Below, in pieces: positions 1 to 10,328 of a DNA stretch of 64,000 nucleotides. Numbering within the stretch: the first letter of the stretch is position 1; every line of letters begins with the position of its first letter. The notes beneath the pieces are model-generated. The model was not told the DNA's origin and did no database searches. It saw nothing but the letters and a program-made list of their open reading frames with translations. This DNA is from Variovorax saccharolyticus (lineage in GTDB: Bacteria; Pseudomonadota; Gammaproteobacteria; Burkholderiales; Burkholderiaceae_C): assembly GCF_030316765.1 (NCBI RefSeq), contig NZ_JASZYT010000001.1, positions 1,132,462 through 1,196,461 of the forward strand, read 5' to 3'. Both the position numbers and the translations under genes were made by a program.

Positions 1-336
1 CTTGGCCTTTTCGGCTTCCTCGGCCTTGCGGGCCTTCTCCTCGAGTTCCTTGTCGACGCCGGCGGCCTTGGGCGCCGCGGGAGGCGGCGAAGGGGTGGAG
101 GGCGCCGCTGCCGCCGTCTCGGTGGCGGCCGCATCGGCAGCGGCCGGTGTGCTGAAATTCAGGCGCTTGGGCGGGGCACCGGGCCGGCGCAGGATGTTCT
201 TTTCGGGCACCTCCGGCGGCGGCGCCTGGTCGCTGTAGACCTTCTTGTTGTTCTTGTCGAGCCACTGCCATTGGGCATGCGCGCCCAGGGGCAGCAGAAA
301 CACGGACCCGACAAGGAGCAACTGGACAAGCTTCAT
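1..336 (-). CDS. DUF4124 domain protein, exported (3' end outside window)
   Basis: The first 112 codons are present; the C-terminus lies beyond the window edge. A signal peptide covers about residues 1-21, with cleavage after AHA, followed by the DUF4124 signature (QWQWLDKNNKKVYSDQAPP). A Pro/Ala-rich stretch comes next, then a Glu/Lys/Ala-rich segment that looks like a coiled coil. DUF4124 proteins are periplasmic or envelope-associated and of unknown function. The gene is divergent from guaB, with 171 bp between the two starts. No catalytic residues are visible. Identification rests on the N-terminal motif and is firm at the family level only. Confidence 0.8.
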   Translation of the reverse strand, partial: MKLVQLLLVGSVFLLPLGAHAQWQWLDKNNKKVYSDQAPPPEVPEKNILRRPGAPPKRLNFSTPAAADAAATETAAAAPSTPSPPPAAPKAAGVDKELEEKARKAEEAEKAK

Positions 337-360
337 GGGCGGAAGTTTAGCGCCGCCTTA

Positions 361-486
361 CGTTTTGCAACGTGCGGGAGGGCGTTTTTGCAACGTTCAG
401 GCGGCATTTGGTCGCACCCGGGCGCCATTGGGTAGCAGAAAGCGCTCATCCCTGCGCCGGCCGGGACACCGGGCCCTCGTTACAAT
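361..486. promoter_or_regulatory. guaB / DUF4124 divergent control region
   Basis: The 171-bp gap between the divergent starts holds a direct repeat of the 11-mer TTTTGCAACGT at 363-373 and 386-396. The repeats are 23 bp apart, close to two helical turns, and the second copy ends in the palindrome AACGTT. A TACAAT hexamer at 481-486 is a plausible -10 box for guaB, with GGAG at about 495-498 as the ribosome binding site. No convincing -35 box is seen. A regulatory role for the repeats is inference. Confidence 0.4.
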
Positions 487-507
487 CCATCTTTTGGAGC
501 TTCACCC

Positions 508-1977
<1,470 letters not shown>

Positions 1978-1982
1978 CCTTG

Positions 1983-2054
1983 ATCTGGCCTGATACTGAA
2001 ATTCAGGCCAGATTGCGCTAGAATTTGGGCCAGATTATTTTCTTCTGGCCCAAA
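1983..2054 (+). promoter_or_regulatory. Double-palindrome promoter/operator of the toxin-antitoxin pair
   Basis: Two perfect inverted repeats, each with 11-bp arms and a 9-nt spacer, lie at 1983-2013 (ATCTGGCCTGA arms) and 2024-2054 (TTTGGGCCAGA arms), with centres 41 bp apart. The heptamer TCTGGCC or its complement GGCCAGA occurs four times, starting at 1984, 2006, 2028 and 2044. Between the palindromes lies a good -10 box TAGAAT (2019-2024), with CTGAAA (1996-2001) as a weak -35 box 17 bp upstream. Such an operator would overlap the -35 region and the transcription start, as expected for an autorepressed toxin-antitoxin operon. The last base of the second arm is the A of the antitoxin ATG, and no Shine-Dalgarno sequence is visible. 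Confidence 0.75.
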
Positions 2055-2302
2055 TGCAATCCCTCGGTATCTCCGAAGCCAAGAACAACTTCTCGGCCCT
2101 GATCGACCTGGTCGAGAAGGGCGAGGAAGTGCGCATCACGCGCCACGGCAAGGAAGTCGTGCGCATGCTGCCGATGCGGCGCAAGCCGGTCATCACCGAC
2201 GAGCAGATCGCCCGTGAACTGGGCCAGATCGATGCGCTGCACGCCACCATCCGGCCGGGTCCCGATGTGCGCGCCTTGCGCACCGAAGGGCGTGCCGGAT
2301 GA
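2054..2302 (+). CDS. Phd/YefM-family antitoxin
   Basis: An 82-residue protein with the typical N-terminal Phd/YefM fold: an opening ISEAKNNFSALIDLVEKGE helix region followed by VRITRHGKEVVRMLP. The C-terminal tail is short and charged and would wrap and neutralise the toxin. The N-terminal domain is expected to bind the palindromes directly upstream. The stop overlaps the toxin start by 4 bp (ATGA), so translation is likely coupled. No ribosome binding site precedes the ATG; translation may be leaderless-like or may depend on readthrough from guaB. Confidence 0.88.
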   Translation: MQSLGISEAKNNFSALIDLVEKGEEVRITRHGKEVVRMLPMRRKPVITDEQIARELGQIDALHATIRPGPDVRALRTEGRAG

Positions 2303-2733
2303 CCGCCTTCGTGATGGACGCCTCGGTCACGGCGGCCTGGCTGCTGCCCGACCAGGCCAGCGAACACACCCGCAAGCTCTACGCCGCGATCCGCCGCGAC
2401 GAGGTCGAGCCGCAGGCGCCCAATGCCTGGCAGTGGGAGTGCACCAACATCCTCGCCAACGGGGTGCGCAGCGGGCGCATTCCGACCTCGGCGGTCGAAG
2501 GGCTCTGGAGCGTGCTCGATGCCATCCGGCACCGCGTCGAACTGCACGAGCTGGCGCCGGCCCAGCACAAGGCGGTGCTGGCCGTGGCCATCGACGCCGG
2601 CGTCTCGCAGTACGACGCGGGCTATCTCTGGCTGGCCCGCTCGCTGGACCTTCCGCTTGCCACCTTCGACCCGCAACTCATCCAGGCGGCGCCGCAGGCG
2701 GGCGTTCGCCTTTTCGACATTTCAACGCTCTGA
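2299..2733 (+). CDS. vapC: VapC-type PIN-domain toxin ribonuclease
   Basis: A 144-residue PIN domain. The four acidic metal-binding residues expected of VapC nucleases are visible: Asp7 (FVMDAS), Glu47 (QWECTN), Asp106 (SQYDAGYLWLA) and Asp124 (ATFDPQLI). The protein therefore looks active. VapC toxins cleave RNA, often initiator tRNA or rRNA, when freed from the antitoxin. The gene overlaps the antitoxin by 4 bp and ends only 9 bp before guaA, so the pair sits inside the guaBA transcription unit. The RNA target cannot be read from the sequence. Confidence 0.88.
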   Translation: MTAFVMDASVTAAWLLPDQASEHTRKLYAAIRRDEVEPQAPNAWQWECTNILANGVRSGRIPTSAVEGLWSVLDAIRHRVELHELAPAQHKAVLAVAIDAGVSQYDAGYLWLARSLDLPLATFDPQLIQAAPQAGVRLFDISTL

Positions 2734-2742
2734 GTCTTCTCC

Positions 2743-4356
2743 ATGCAACACGACAAGATCCTCATCCTCGACTTCGGTTCGCAAGTCACCCAGCTCATCG
2801 CGCGCCGCGTGCGCGAAGCCCATGTGTTCTCGGAGGTCCATCCCTGCGACGTGACCGACGAGTGGGTGCGCGAGTTCGCCAGCGACGGCAAACTCAAGGG
2901 CGTGATCCTCTCGGGCAGCCACGCCAGCGTCTACGAAGACACCACCGACAAGGCGCCGCAGGCGGTGTTCGAGCTCGGCGTGCCGGTGCTCGGCATCTGC
3001 TACGGCATGCAGACCATGGCGCACCAGCTGGGCGGCAAGGTCGAGGGCGGCCACAAGCGGGAGTTCGGCTTTGCGGCCGTGCGGGCGCGCGGCCACACCG
3101 AGCTGCTGCGCGACATCGCCGACTTCACGACCGACGAGGGGCACGGCATGCTCAACGTCTGGATGAGCCACGGCGACAAGGTCACCGAGCTGCCGCCGGG
3201 CTTCAAGCTGATGGCCTCGACCGAGAGCTGCCCGATCGCCGGCATGGCGGACGAGGCGCGGCACTTCTATGCGGTGCAGTTCCATCCCGAGGTCACGCAC
3301 ACGCAGCAGGGCCAGGCGATCCTCGACCGCTTCGTGCTCGGCATCTGCGCGGCGCGGCCCGACTGGGTGATGCGCGACCACATCGCCGAAGCCGTGGAAG
3401 CCATCCGCCAGCAGGTGGGCGACGAGGAGGTCATCCTCGGCCTTTCGGGCGGCGTCGATTCGTCGGTGGCCGCGGCGCTGATCCATCGCGCCATCGGCGA
3501 CCAGTTGACCTGCGTCTTCGTCGATCACGGCCTGCTGCGACTGAACGAAGGCGACATGGTGATGGACATGTTCGTCGGCCAGCTGCATGCCAAGGTGATC
3601 CGCGTCGATGCCAGCGAGCTGTTCCTGGGCAAGCTGGCCGGCGTGAGCGACCCCGAGGCCAAGCGCAAGATCATCGGCGGCGAGTTCGTCACCGTGTTCA
3701 AGCAGGAGGCGGCCAAGCTCACCAGCGCCGGCGCGAAGGGTGCCAAGTGGCTGGCGCAAGGCACGATCTATCCCGACGTGATCGAGTCGGGCGGCGCCAA
3801 GAGCAAGAAGGCGGTCACGATCAAGAGCCACCACAACGTCGGCGGGCTGCCCGAGCAGCTGGGCCTGAAGCTGCTCGAACCGCTGCGCGACCTGTTCAAG
3901 GACGAGGTGCGCGAGCTCGGCGTGGCGCTGGGCCTGCCGCACGGCATGGTGTACCGCCATCCGTTCCCGGGCCCGGGCCTGGGCGTGCGCATCCTCGGCG
4001 AGGTCAAGAAGGAATACGCCGACCTGCTGCGCCGCGCCGACGCGATCTTCATCGAGGAACTGCACAACTTCACCGACCCTGCCAGCGGCAAGAGCTGGTA
4101 CGACCTCACGAGCCAGGCGTTCACGGTGTTTCTGCCGGTGAAGAGCGTCGGCGTGATGGGCGACGGCCGCACCTACGACTACGTGGTGGCACTGCGGGCG
4201 GTGCAGACCAGCGACTTCATGACCGCCGACTGGGCCGAGCTGCCCTATGCGCTGCTGAAGAAGGTGTCGGGGCGGATCATCAACGAGGTGCGCGGGATCA
4301 ACCGCGTGACCTACGACGTGAGCAGCAAGCCGCCGGCGACGATCGAGTGGGAGTGA
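2743..4356 (+). CDS. guaA: GMP synthase (glutamine-hydrolysing)
   Basis: Converts XMP to GMP using ATP and glutamine. The N-terminal class I amidotransferase domain (about 1-200) has the nucleophile Cys86 in LGICYGMQ and the His/Glu pair in FHPEVTHT. The ATP pyrophosphatase domain follows, with the P-loop LSGGVDSS at 234-241. The C-terminal dimerisation domain ends in the standard PPATIEWE. The 537-residue length is slightly above the usual 525. The ATG lies 9 bp after vapC, and the ribosome binding site is poor. Expression probably relies on readthrough from guaB, on the toxin-antitoxin promoter, or on both. Confidence 0.98.
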   Translation: MQHDKILILDFGSQVTQLIARRVREAHVFSEVHPCDVTDEWVREFASDGKLKGVILSGSHASVYEDTTDKAPQAVFELGVPVLGICYGMQTMAHQLGGKVEGGHKREFGFAAVRARGHTELLRDIADFTTDEGHGMLNVWMSHGDKVTELPPGFKLMASTESCPIAGMADEARHFYAVQFHPEVTHTQQGQAILDRFVLGICAARPDWVMRDHIAEAVEAIRQQVGDEEVILGLSGGVDSSVAAALIHRAIGDQLTCVFVDHGLLRLNEGDMVMDMFVGQLHAKVIRVDASELFLGKLAGVSDPEAKRKIIGGEFVTVFKQEAAKLTSAGAKGAKWLAQGTIYPDVIESGGAKSKKAVTIKSHHNVGGLPEQLGLKLLEPLRDLFKDEVRELGVALGLPHGMVYRHPFPGPGLGVRILGEVKKEYADLLRRADAIFIEELHNFTDPASGKSWYDLTSQAFTVFLPVKSVGVMGDGRTYDYVVALRAVQTSDFMTADWAELPYALLKKVSGRIINEVRGINRVTYDVSSKPPATIEWE

Positions 4357-4387
4357 AGGCCGAACGACCTTTGCGGCACTTGTAGCG

Positions 4388-5584
4388 TCAGGTCAGAACC
4401 TTCCGGGTGATGCCGGGGAACCCATGTTCCCGTGAAGCCCATGTGATCAGGACCGCGGCAACGAGCAACGCGAACAGGACCCATGCGAAGGAGGCCACCC
4501 CGACGGTCTCCAGCAGAACCCCGCCGATGATGGCGCCGGCTGCAATGGCAATGTTCCATACCGTCACGAGGATGGACTGCGCGACATCGGCTCCGGATCC
4601 GGCCGCATCGGCGGTGGCGGTCTGCAACTGTGCGGCCGATCCGCCGAAGGTCACGCCCCACACGATCACAGCGAGGTAGACGATCGCGATCTCCTTGCCG
4701 CCGATGCCGAGCGCAAGCGATGCGAGGGCGAAGAATCCCAGGCTCGTCAGCACCAGGAGCCGCAGGTTCCGGTCGATCAGCAAGCCGGTGATCCAGATGC
4801 CGGCCAGAGACGAAACGCCAAAGACGAGCAGTACCAGATCGGCCCGGTCGGAGAGGCCGGCAGGTGCAAGGAAAGGGACGATGTAGGTATAGAGGATGCT
4901 GTGGGCAAGTATCCAGAGGACCAGCACGGCGAGGACCGGGCGAACCCCGGGAGTTGCAAAAACCGCCCGGATGGGGAGGCGCTTCTCCTGTTCTTGCCCG
5001 GGATAGTTGGGGACACGGAACAGGACCAGGATCATGACGCCGAGGGTCAGCAGAGAGATCAATCCGAAGGTGCTGCGCCACCCCAGCAGACTTCCCAGGA
5101 AAGTCCCGGCCGGAACGCCCAATGACAGCGCAAGTGGTGCGCCTATGCTGACCAATGCCAACGCGCGTCCCTTGAGTTCCGGCGCAACCATCCGCCGCGC
5201 ATAGCCCACGAGCATCCCCCAGATGAGGCCGCCCGCCATGCCGGCCAGGCAGCGGGCGATCAATGCGATCGTGTAGTCGGAGGTGACTGCGGTGACGGTA
5301 TTGAAGACGAGCAGGCCGCTCAATGCCGCAAGCAGCAGTGGGCGGCGCTTCCAGCCGTGCGTGAGAACGATCAATGGGATCGCCGCCACCAGCGAGCCGA
5401 TGGCATAGAGAGTGACGAACTGGCCGGCAAGCGCCTCCGAGACGTTCATGCCCTGGCTGATCTGTGACAGCATGCCTGCGGGAATCGTTTCAGTGAGGAG
5501 CGCGAGGAATCCGGTCATGGCGAGTGCGAGGAGCGCGACGATCGGAAGGGCGCTTGTGCGCCGGTTGCTGGCAGGGTGAATCAT
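4388..5584 (-). CDS. MFS transporter, AraJ/YdhP-like exporter family
   Basis: A 398-residue major facilitator protein with about 12 hydrophobic segments and the loop motifs of the drug/arabinose-efflux type (DHA1). Family members export sugars, nucleosides or drugs; the substrate here is unknown. The preferred start is the ATG at 5584, preceded by GGGAA; an in-frame ATG at 5614 would add 10 residues but lacks a ribosome binding site. It is divergent from a LysR regulator 89 bp away, the usual sign that the regulator controls it. It converges with guaA. Confidence 0.88.
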   Translation of the reverse strand: MIHPASNRRTSALPIVALLALAMTGFLALLTETIPAGMLSQISQGMNVSEALAGQFVTLYAIGSLVAAIPLIVLTHGWKRRPLLLAALSGLLVFNTVTAVTSDYTIALIARCLAGMAGGLIWGMLVGYARRMVAPELKGRALALVSIGAPLALSLGVPAGTFLGSLLGWRSTFGLISLLTLGVMILVLFRVPNYPGQEQEKRLPIRAVFATPGVRPVLAVLVLWILAHSILYTYIVPFLAPAGLSDRADLVLLVFGVSSLAGIWITGLLIDRNLRLLVLTSLGFFALASLALGIGGKEIAIVYLAVIVWGVTFGGSAAQLQTATADAAGSGADVAQSILVTVWNIAIAAGAIIGGVLLETVGVASFAWVLFALLVAAVLITWASREHGFPGITRKVLT

Positions 5585-5673
5585 GTGTGTATGGTTCCCG
5601 CATTCGCCGGTCATTGATATGGGCTGGCGCGAACAACACAGATGACGGCCATGTCAGCAATGGAGGTGTGGCA

Positions 5674-6561
5674 GTGGACAGATTGGGTGCATTGAGCGTC
5701 TTTGTCCGGGCATCCGAGGCCCGCAGTTTCACGATCGCCGGCCAGCAACTCGGGATTTCCTCATCGGCGGTGAGCAAGGCCATCGTGCGATTGGAGGAGC
5801 GGCTGGGGGTGCGGCTTTTTCATCGGTCGACGCGCACCGTGAGCCTAACGCCGGAGGGCAACTCGTTTCTCGCGCGGTGCAGGCGAATACTTGCCGAGAT
5901 CGAGGCCGCAGAACTCGAGCTTTCCGAGGCGCAGAGTTCGCCTCGGGGAAGGCTTCGGGTCAGCATGCCGTCGGTTGGCATGCTCTTCCTGCCCACGCTG
6001 GCGGCATTCAAGCGTCTTTATCCCGATGTCGAGCTCGATATCGATTGCAGCGACCGGCTGGTCGATGTGATCGAAGAGGGATTCGATGCCGTGATCCGCA
6101 CGGGCGTGCCGGCCGACTCCAGGCTGATGGCTCGGGTCATCGGTTCGTATCGGCGCGTGATCGTCGGGTCGCCGGACTACTTCGAACGAACGGGACGCCC
6201 CTCCAAGCCGGAGGATCTCGAGCGGCATGCCTGCTTTCTCTATCGCTATCCCAGCACGGGAAAGCTGGATGGCTGGCCACTTGGCGAAGGCACACGCGGA
6301 CGGGCGCCCGAGCTGGCCCTCGGCATGGTGACCAACACGCTCGACCCGCTCGTCTCCTTCGTGGAACAAGGGCTGGGTGTGGCGTGCATCCCGGATATCG
6401 CCATCAGGCGCCAGCTCGAGGCCGGCTCTCTCGAGACGGTCCTCGACGACTTCAACGAGGACTGCACGACCTTCCGCATCCTGTGGCCGTCGAGTCGCCA
6501 CTTGTCACCACGGCTGCGCGGGTTCGTGGACTTCATGGCCGAAAAGCTGTTCCCCCTTTGA
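5674..6561 (+). CDS. LysR-family transcriptional regulator
   Basis: A 295-residue regulator. The winged helix-turn-helix is at residues 1-60 (LSVFVRASEARSFTIAGQQ, then SSSAVSKAIVRLEERLGVRLF), followed by a periplasmic-binding-protein-like effector domain. The start was placed at GTG 5674 because GGAGG sits 7 nt upstream and the length then fits the family; longer in-frame starts would add an unconserved leader. It probably controls the divergent MFS exporter in response to an exported small molecule. The effector is not identifiable. Confidence 0.9.
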   Translation: MDRLGALSVFVRASEARSFTIAGQQLGISSSAVSKAIVRLEERLGVRLFHRSTRTVSLTPEGNSFLARCRRILAEIEAAELELSEAQSSPRGRLRVSMPSVGMLFLPTLAAFKRLYPDVELDIDCSDRLVDVIEEGFDAVIRTGVPADSRLMARVIGSYRRVIVGSPDYFERTGRPSKPEDLERHACFLYRYPSTGKLDGWPLGEGTRGRAPELALGMVTNTLDPLVSFVEQGLGVACIPDIAIRRQLEAGSLETVLDDFNEDCTTFRILWPSSRHLSPRLRGFVDFMAEKLFPL

Positions 6562-6597
6562 TGACTTGGATGCGGGCCTACCGCCAGGGAATGCTTC

Positions 6598-7122
6598 ATG
6601 TCGTCGAGCCTCTTCTTCGCACTTCGGCCCGATGCGCTTGCTGCTGGCCGGGCCATGGAAATTGCTGCACGCCTGCGCTTCGACCATGGCCTGAGGACCC
6701 CGGCGACCGCCGTGGAGCGGCTGCATGTCACGCTTCATCACCTGGGCGCGCTGAAGGAAGAAACCGTGGCTCGCGCGCTGCGTGCCGCCGCGACCCTGGA
6801 CAGCCCGGCATTCGAAGTCCGCTTCGACATGGCCATGAGCTTCAAGTCCGGCGCGAAGAAGCGCCCGCTCGTCCTGCTCAACCGGGAAGCACTGCAGCCG
6901 CTGCAGGATTTCCGATCCACCTTGGGTGTTGCGTTGTCCCTCCATGGGGTGGATGTCGACGATGGAAGCTTCACGCCGCACCTCACGCTGCTTCGCGACG
7001 TGCGAGCCGTGCCCGAGCAGTCGGTGGAGCCGGTGGCCTGGAACGCCCGTGAGTTCGTCCTGCTCCAGAGTCTCGTCGGCGAGGGGCGGTACGTGGCGCT
7101 CGGGCGATGGCCCTTGAACTGA
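6598..7122 (+). CDS. thpR: RNA 2',3'-cyclic phosphodiesterase (2H family)
   Basis: A 174-residue 2H phosphoesterase of the LigT/ThpR family. Both catalytic HxT motifs are present: His43-Val-Thr (RLHVTLHHLG) and His128-Leu-Thr (FTPHLTLLRD). The family opens 2',3'-cyclic phosphates on RNA ends to 2'-phosphates; the in vivo role is poorly known. It lies 36 bp after the LysR gene on the same strand and may be cotranscribed. The toxin remnant and a 31-bp palindrome follow it. Confidence 0.88.
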   Translation: MSSSLFFALRPDALAAGRAMEIAARLRFDHGLRTPATAVERLHVTLHHLGALKEETVARALRAAATLDSPAFEVRFDMAMSFKSGAKKRPLVLLNREALQPLQDFRSTLGVALSLHGVDVDDGSFTPHLTLLRDVRAVPEQSVEPVAWNAREFVLLQSLVGEGRYVALGRWPLN

Positions 7123-7158
7123 AAACCAAAGGGCCGTGCTGTGTGATTTGAGAAAGTT

Positions 7159-7189
7159 ATTTTTATCGTAGCCAGGCTACGATAAAAAT
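7159..7189. repeat. Perfect 31-bp palindrome (15-bp arms, 1-nt centre)
   Basis: The arm ATTTTTATCGTAGCC (7159-7173) is followed by one A and then its exact reverse complement (7175-7189). It is much more AT-rich than its surroundings. It lies 36 bp after thpR and about 5 bp before the degraded toxin gene. It could be the operator of the lost toxin-antitoxin operon, or a bidirectional terminator for thpR. The near-absence of a loop favours a protein-binding site over an RNA hairpin. Confidence 0.8.
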
Positions 7190-7194
7190 CTCTA

Positions 7195-7706
7195 TTTCAA
7201 TCTCGCCAAGTTTTGAAAGGTGTGAATGAAATCGCATGGAGCAACCAAGCGCCGCAGGTGTTCGTGGACGACACGTTCGCGCTGAAGGGTGGAACCGCGA
7301 TCAATCTCTTCGTGCGCGACATGCCGCGCTTGTCGGTGGATCTCAGACGCATGCGCCGGTGACCGCGCGAGACCCTGATGGCCGACCTGGAGATCATGCA
7401 GTTGTTCGCGCACGAAGGCATCACGCCTGCCATCCGGCGCGCCTTCGTGGCCTACCTGGCCAGCAGCAACCGGCCGGTGAACGAGGTCTTGTTTCCGCCG
7501 CTGTGCGACATCCGGCACGCCTTCGAACCCAACTGTCGCTGGTGGCCGGCGCACCCGAATGGGCGTTGCTGGACGTCGCCGATCTCGAACACCTGCCGGG
7601 CGTACGGTGGAAACAGCAGAACCTGGCGCAGTTGCAGAAGACCAACCCGAAGAAGTTTGCCGAGCAGGCAGACCTGCTGGCCGCTCGGCTGAGCGGGCTC
7701 GGATGA
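7195..7706 (+). pseudogene. AbiEii/AbiGii-type nucleotidyltransferase toxin, decayed
   Basis: Three recognisable pieces of an AbiEii toxin remain. Piece 1 (about 7195-7350) starts FNLAKF, shifts frame, and continues through VNEIAWSNQAP to the nucleotidyltransferase core ALKGGTAINLF...RLSVDL. A stop follows at 7361-7363. Piece 2 (about 7372-7530) reads LMADLEI joined directly to MQLFAHEGITPAIRRAF, so an internal block is missing. Piece 3 (about 7535-7706) is in another frame: LSLVAGAPEWALLDVADLE, ending NPKKFAEQADLLAARL. The start codon has also gone. At least three deletions and two frame disruptions make it non-functional. No AbiEi antitoxin gene is present next to it. The identity is from recalled homologues. 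Confidence 0.82.
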
Positions 7707-7734
7707 TCGTGATCTCCGACGATGGCTGCGTGCC

Positions 7735-9129
<1,395 letters not shown>

Positions 9130-9136
9130 CGCCCGA

Positions 9137-10306
9137 CTATGCGGCCGCCAGCTGCTGCTTGACAAGCGCCACCCAGTAGGCGGCGCCGAGCGGCAGGATG
9201 CGGTCGTTGAAGTCGTAGTACGGGTTGTGCACCGGCGGGTCGTTCGGGCCCTCGCCGGCGCCGATGCCGATGTAGGCGCCGGGCCGCTTCTGCAGCATGA
9301 AGGCGAAGTCCTCCGAGCCCATCGCGGGCGGGATGTCGGTGTGCACCTGCGCCTCGCCGACCAGGCTGGCGGCCGCGGCGACTGCGGCCGCCGTCTCGGT
9401 GGCGGTGTTGACCACGCCCGGGTAGCCGCGCATGTACTTGAGCGCCACCGTGGCGCCATGGGTCTGCGCCATGCCGGCGCAGATCTGGTTCATCGCCGCC
9501 TCGACCTTGTCCTGGATGGCGGCATCGAGGGCGCGCGCGGTGCCGCGCAGCACCACCGTCTCGGGCACCACGTTCCAGGTGTCGCCGCCGTGGATCTGGG
9601 TCACGCTGACCACCGCCGATTCGGTGGCGCCGATGCGCCGGCTGACGATGGTCTGCAGCGCGTTGACCAGTTGCGCCGAGATCATCACCGGGTCGATGCC
9701 GGTCTCGGGCATCGCGCCGTGGCACCCCTTGCCGGTGATCACGATCTCGAAGGTGTCGAGGTAGGCGGTCATGGTGCCGGTGCGGATGCCGAACTGGCCG
9801 CGCGGCATGCCCGGGAAGTTGTGCATGCCGTAGACCGCGTCGGCGGGGAACTGCTCGAACAGCCCTTCATCGACCATCTTGCGGCCGCCGCCCTCGTTCT
9901 CCTCGGCCGGCTGGAAGACGAAGTGGACCGTGCCCTGGAACGGCTTGTGCCGCGCCAGGTGGTCGGCCGCGCCGAGCAGCATCGCGGTGTGGCCGTCGTG
10001 GCCGCAGCCGTGCATCTTGCCGGCGCAGGTGGACTTGTGGGCGCGCTCCCCGAGTTCGGTCATGTTGAGCGCATCGAGGTCGGCGCGCAGCGCGATGCTC
10101 GGGCCCTCGCCATTCTTGAGCGTGCCGACCACGCCGGTGCCGGCCAGGCCGCGATGCACCGGGATGCCCATCAGCATCAGGGCGTTGGCGACCACGTTGG
10201 CGGTGCGGTGCTCCTCGAAGGCGGTCTCGGGGTTGGCGTGGATGTCGTGGCGCCAGGCCAGCATGCGCTGGCGGGTGTCTTCGGCGATCTCGGGTTCGCG
10301 GTACAT
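9137..10306 (-). CDS. M20 family amidohydrolase (hippuricase / N-acyl amino acid hydrolase type)
   Basis: A 389-residue metallopeptidase-fold amidohydrolase that cleaves acyl-amino acid or related amide bonds in the cytosol. Metal-ligand motifs are intact: [33 protein letters not shown] and VHNPYYDF. The dimerisation (lid) domain is at about 185-305. The substrate cannot be told from sequence alone. Its neighbours, a DUF3100 membrane protein 22 bp upstream and a serine dehydratase 7 bp downstream, hint that one product may be serine. Confidence 0.92.
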   Translation of the reverse strand: MYREPEIAEDTRQRMLAWRHDIHANPETAFEEHRTANVVANALMLMGIPVHRGLAGTGVVGTLKNGEGPSIALRADLDALNMTELGERAHKSTCAGKMHGCGHDGHTAMLLGAADHLARHKPFQGTVHFVFQPAEENEGGGRKMVDEGLFEQFPADAVYGMHNFPGMPRGQFGIRTGTMTAYLDTFEIVITGKGCHGAMPETGIDPVMISAQLVNALQTIVSRRIGATESAVVSVTQIHGGDTWNVVPETVVLRGTARALDAAIQDKVEAAMNQICAGMAQTHGATVALKYMRGYPGVVNTATETAAAVAAAASLVGEAQVHTDIPPAMGSEDFAFMLQKRPGAYIGIGAGEGPNDPPVHNPYYDFNDRILPLGAAYWVALVKQQLAAA

Positions 10307-10328
10307 GGGGCGTTGGGTCTCGATGGGG

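Noticed and set aside
1983..2013. First toxin-antitoxin palindrome as a guaB terminator
   Set aside because: The stem is suitable, but no T-run follows, a -35 box lies in its spacer, and its heptamer half-sites recur in the second palindrome, so an operator is the better reading.
7378..7692. Independent small gene starting MADLEIMQLFAHEG
   Set aside because: It reads well only for about 45 residues that match an internal part of AbiEii, then turns into out-of-frame sequence; it is part of the pseudogene.
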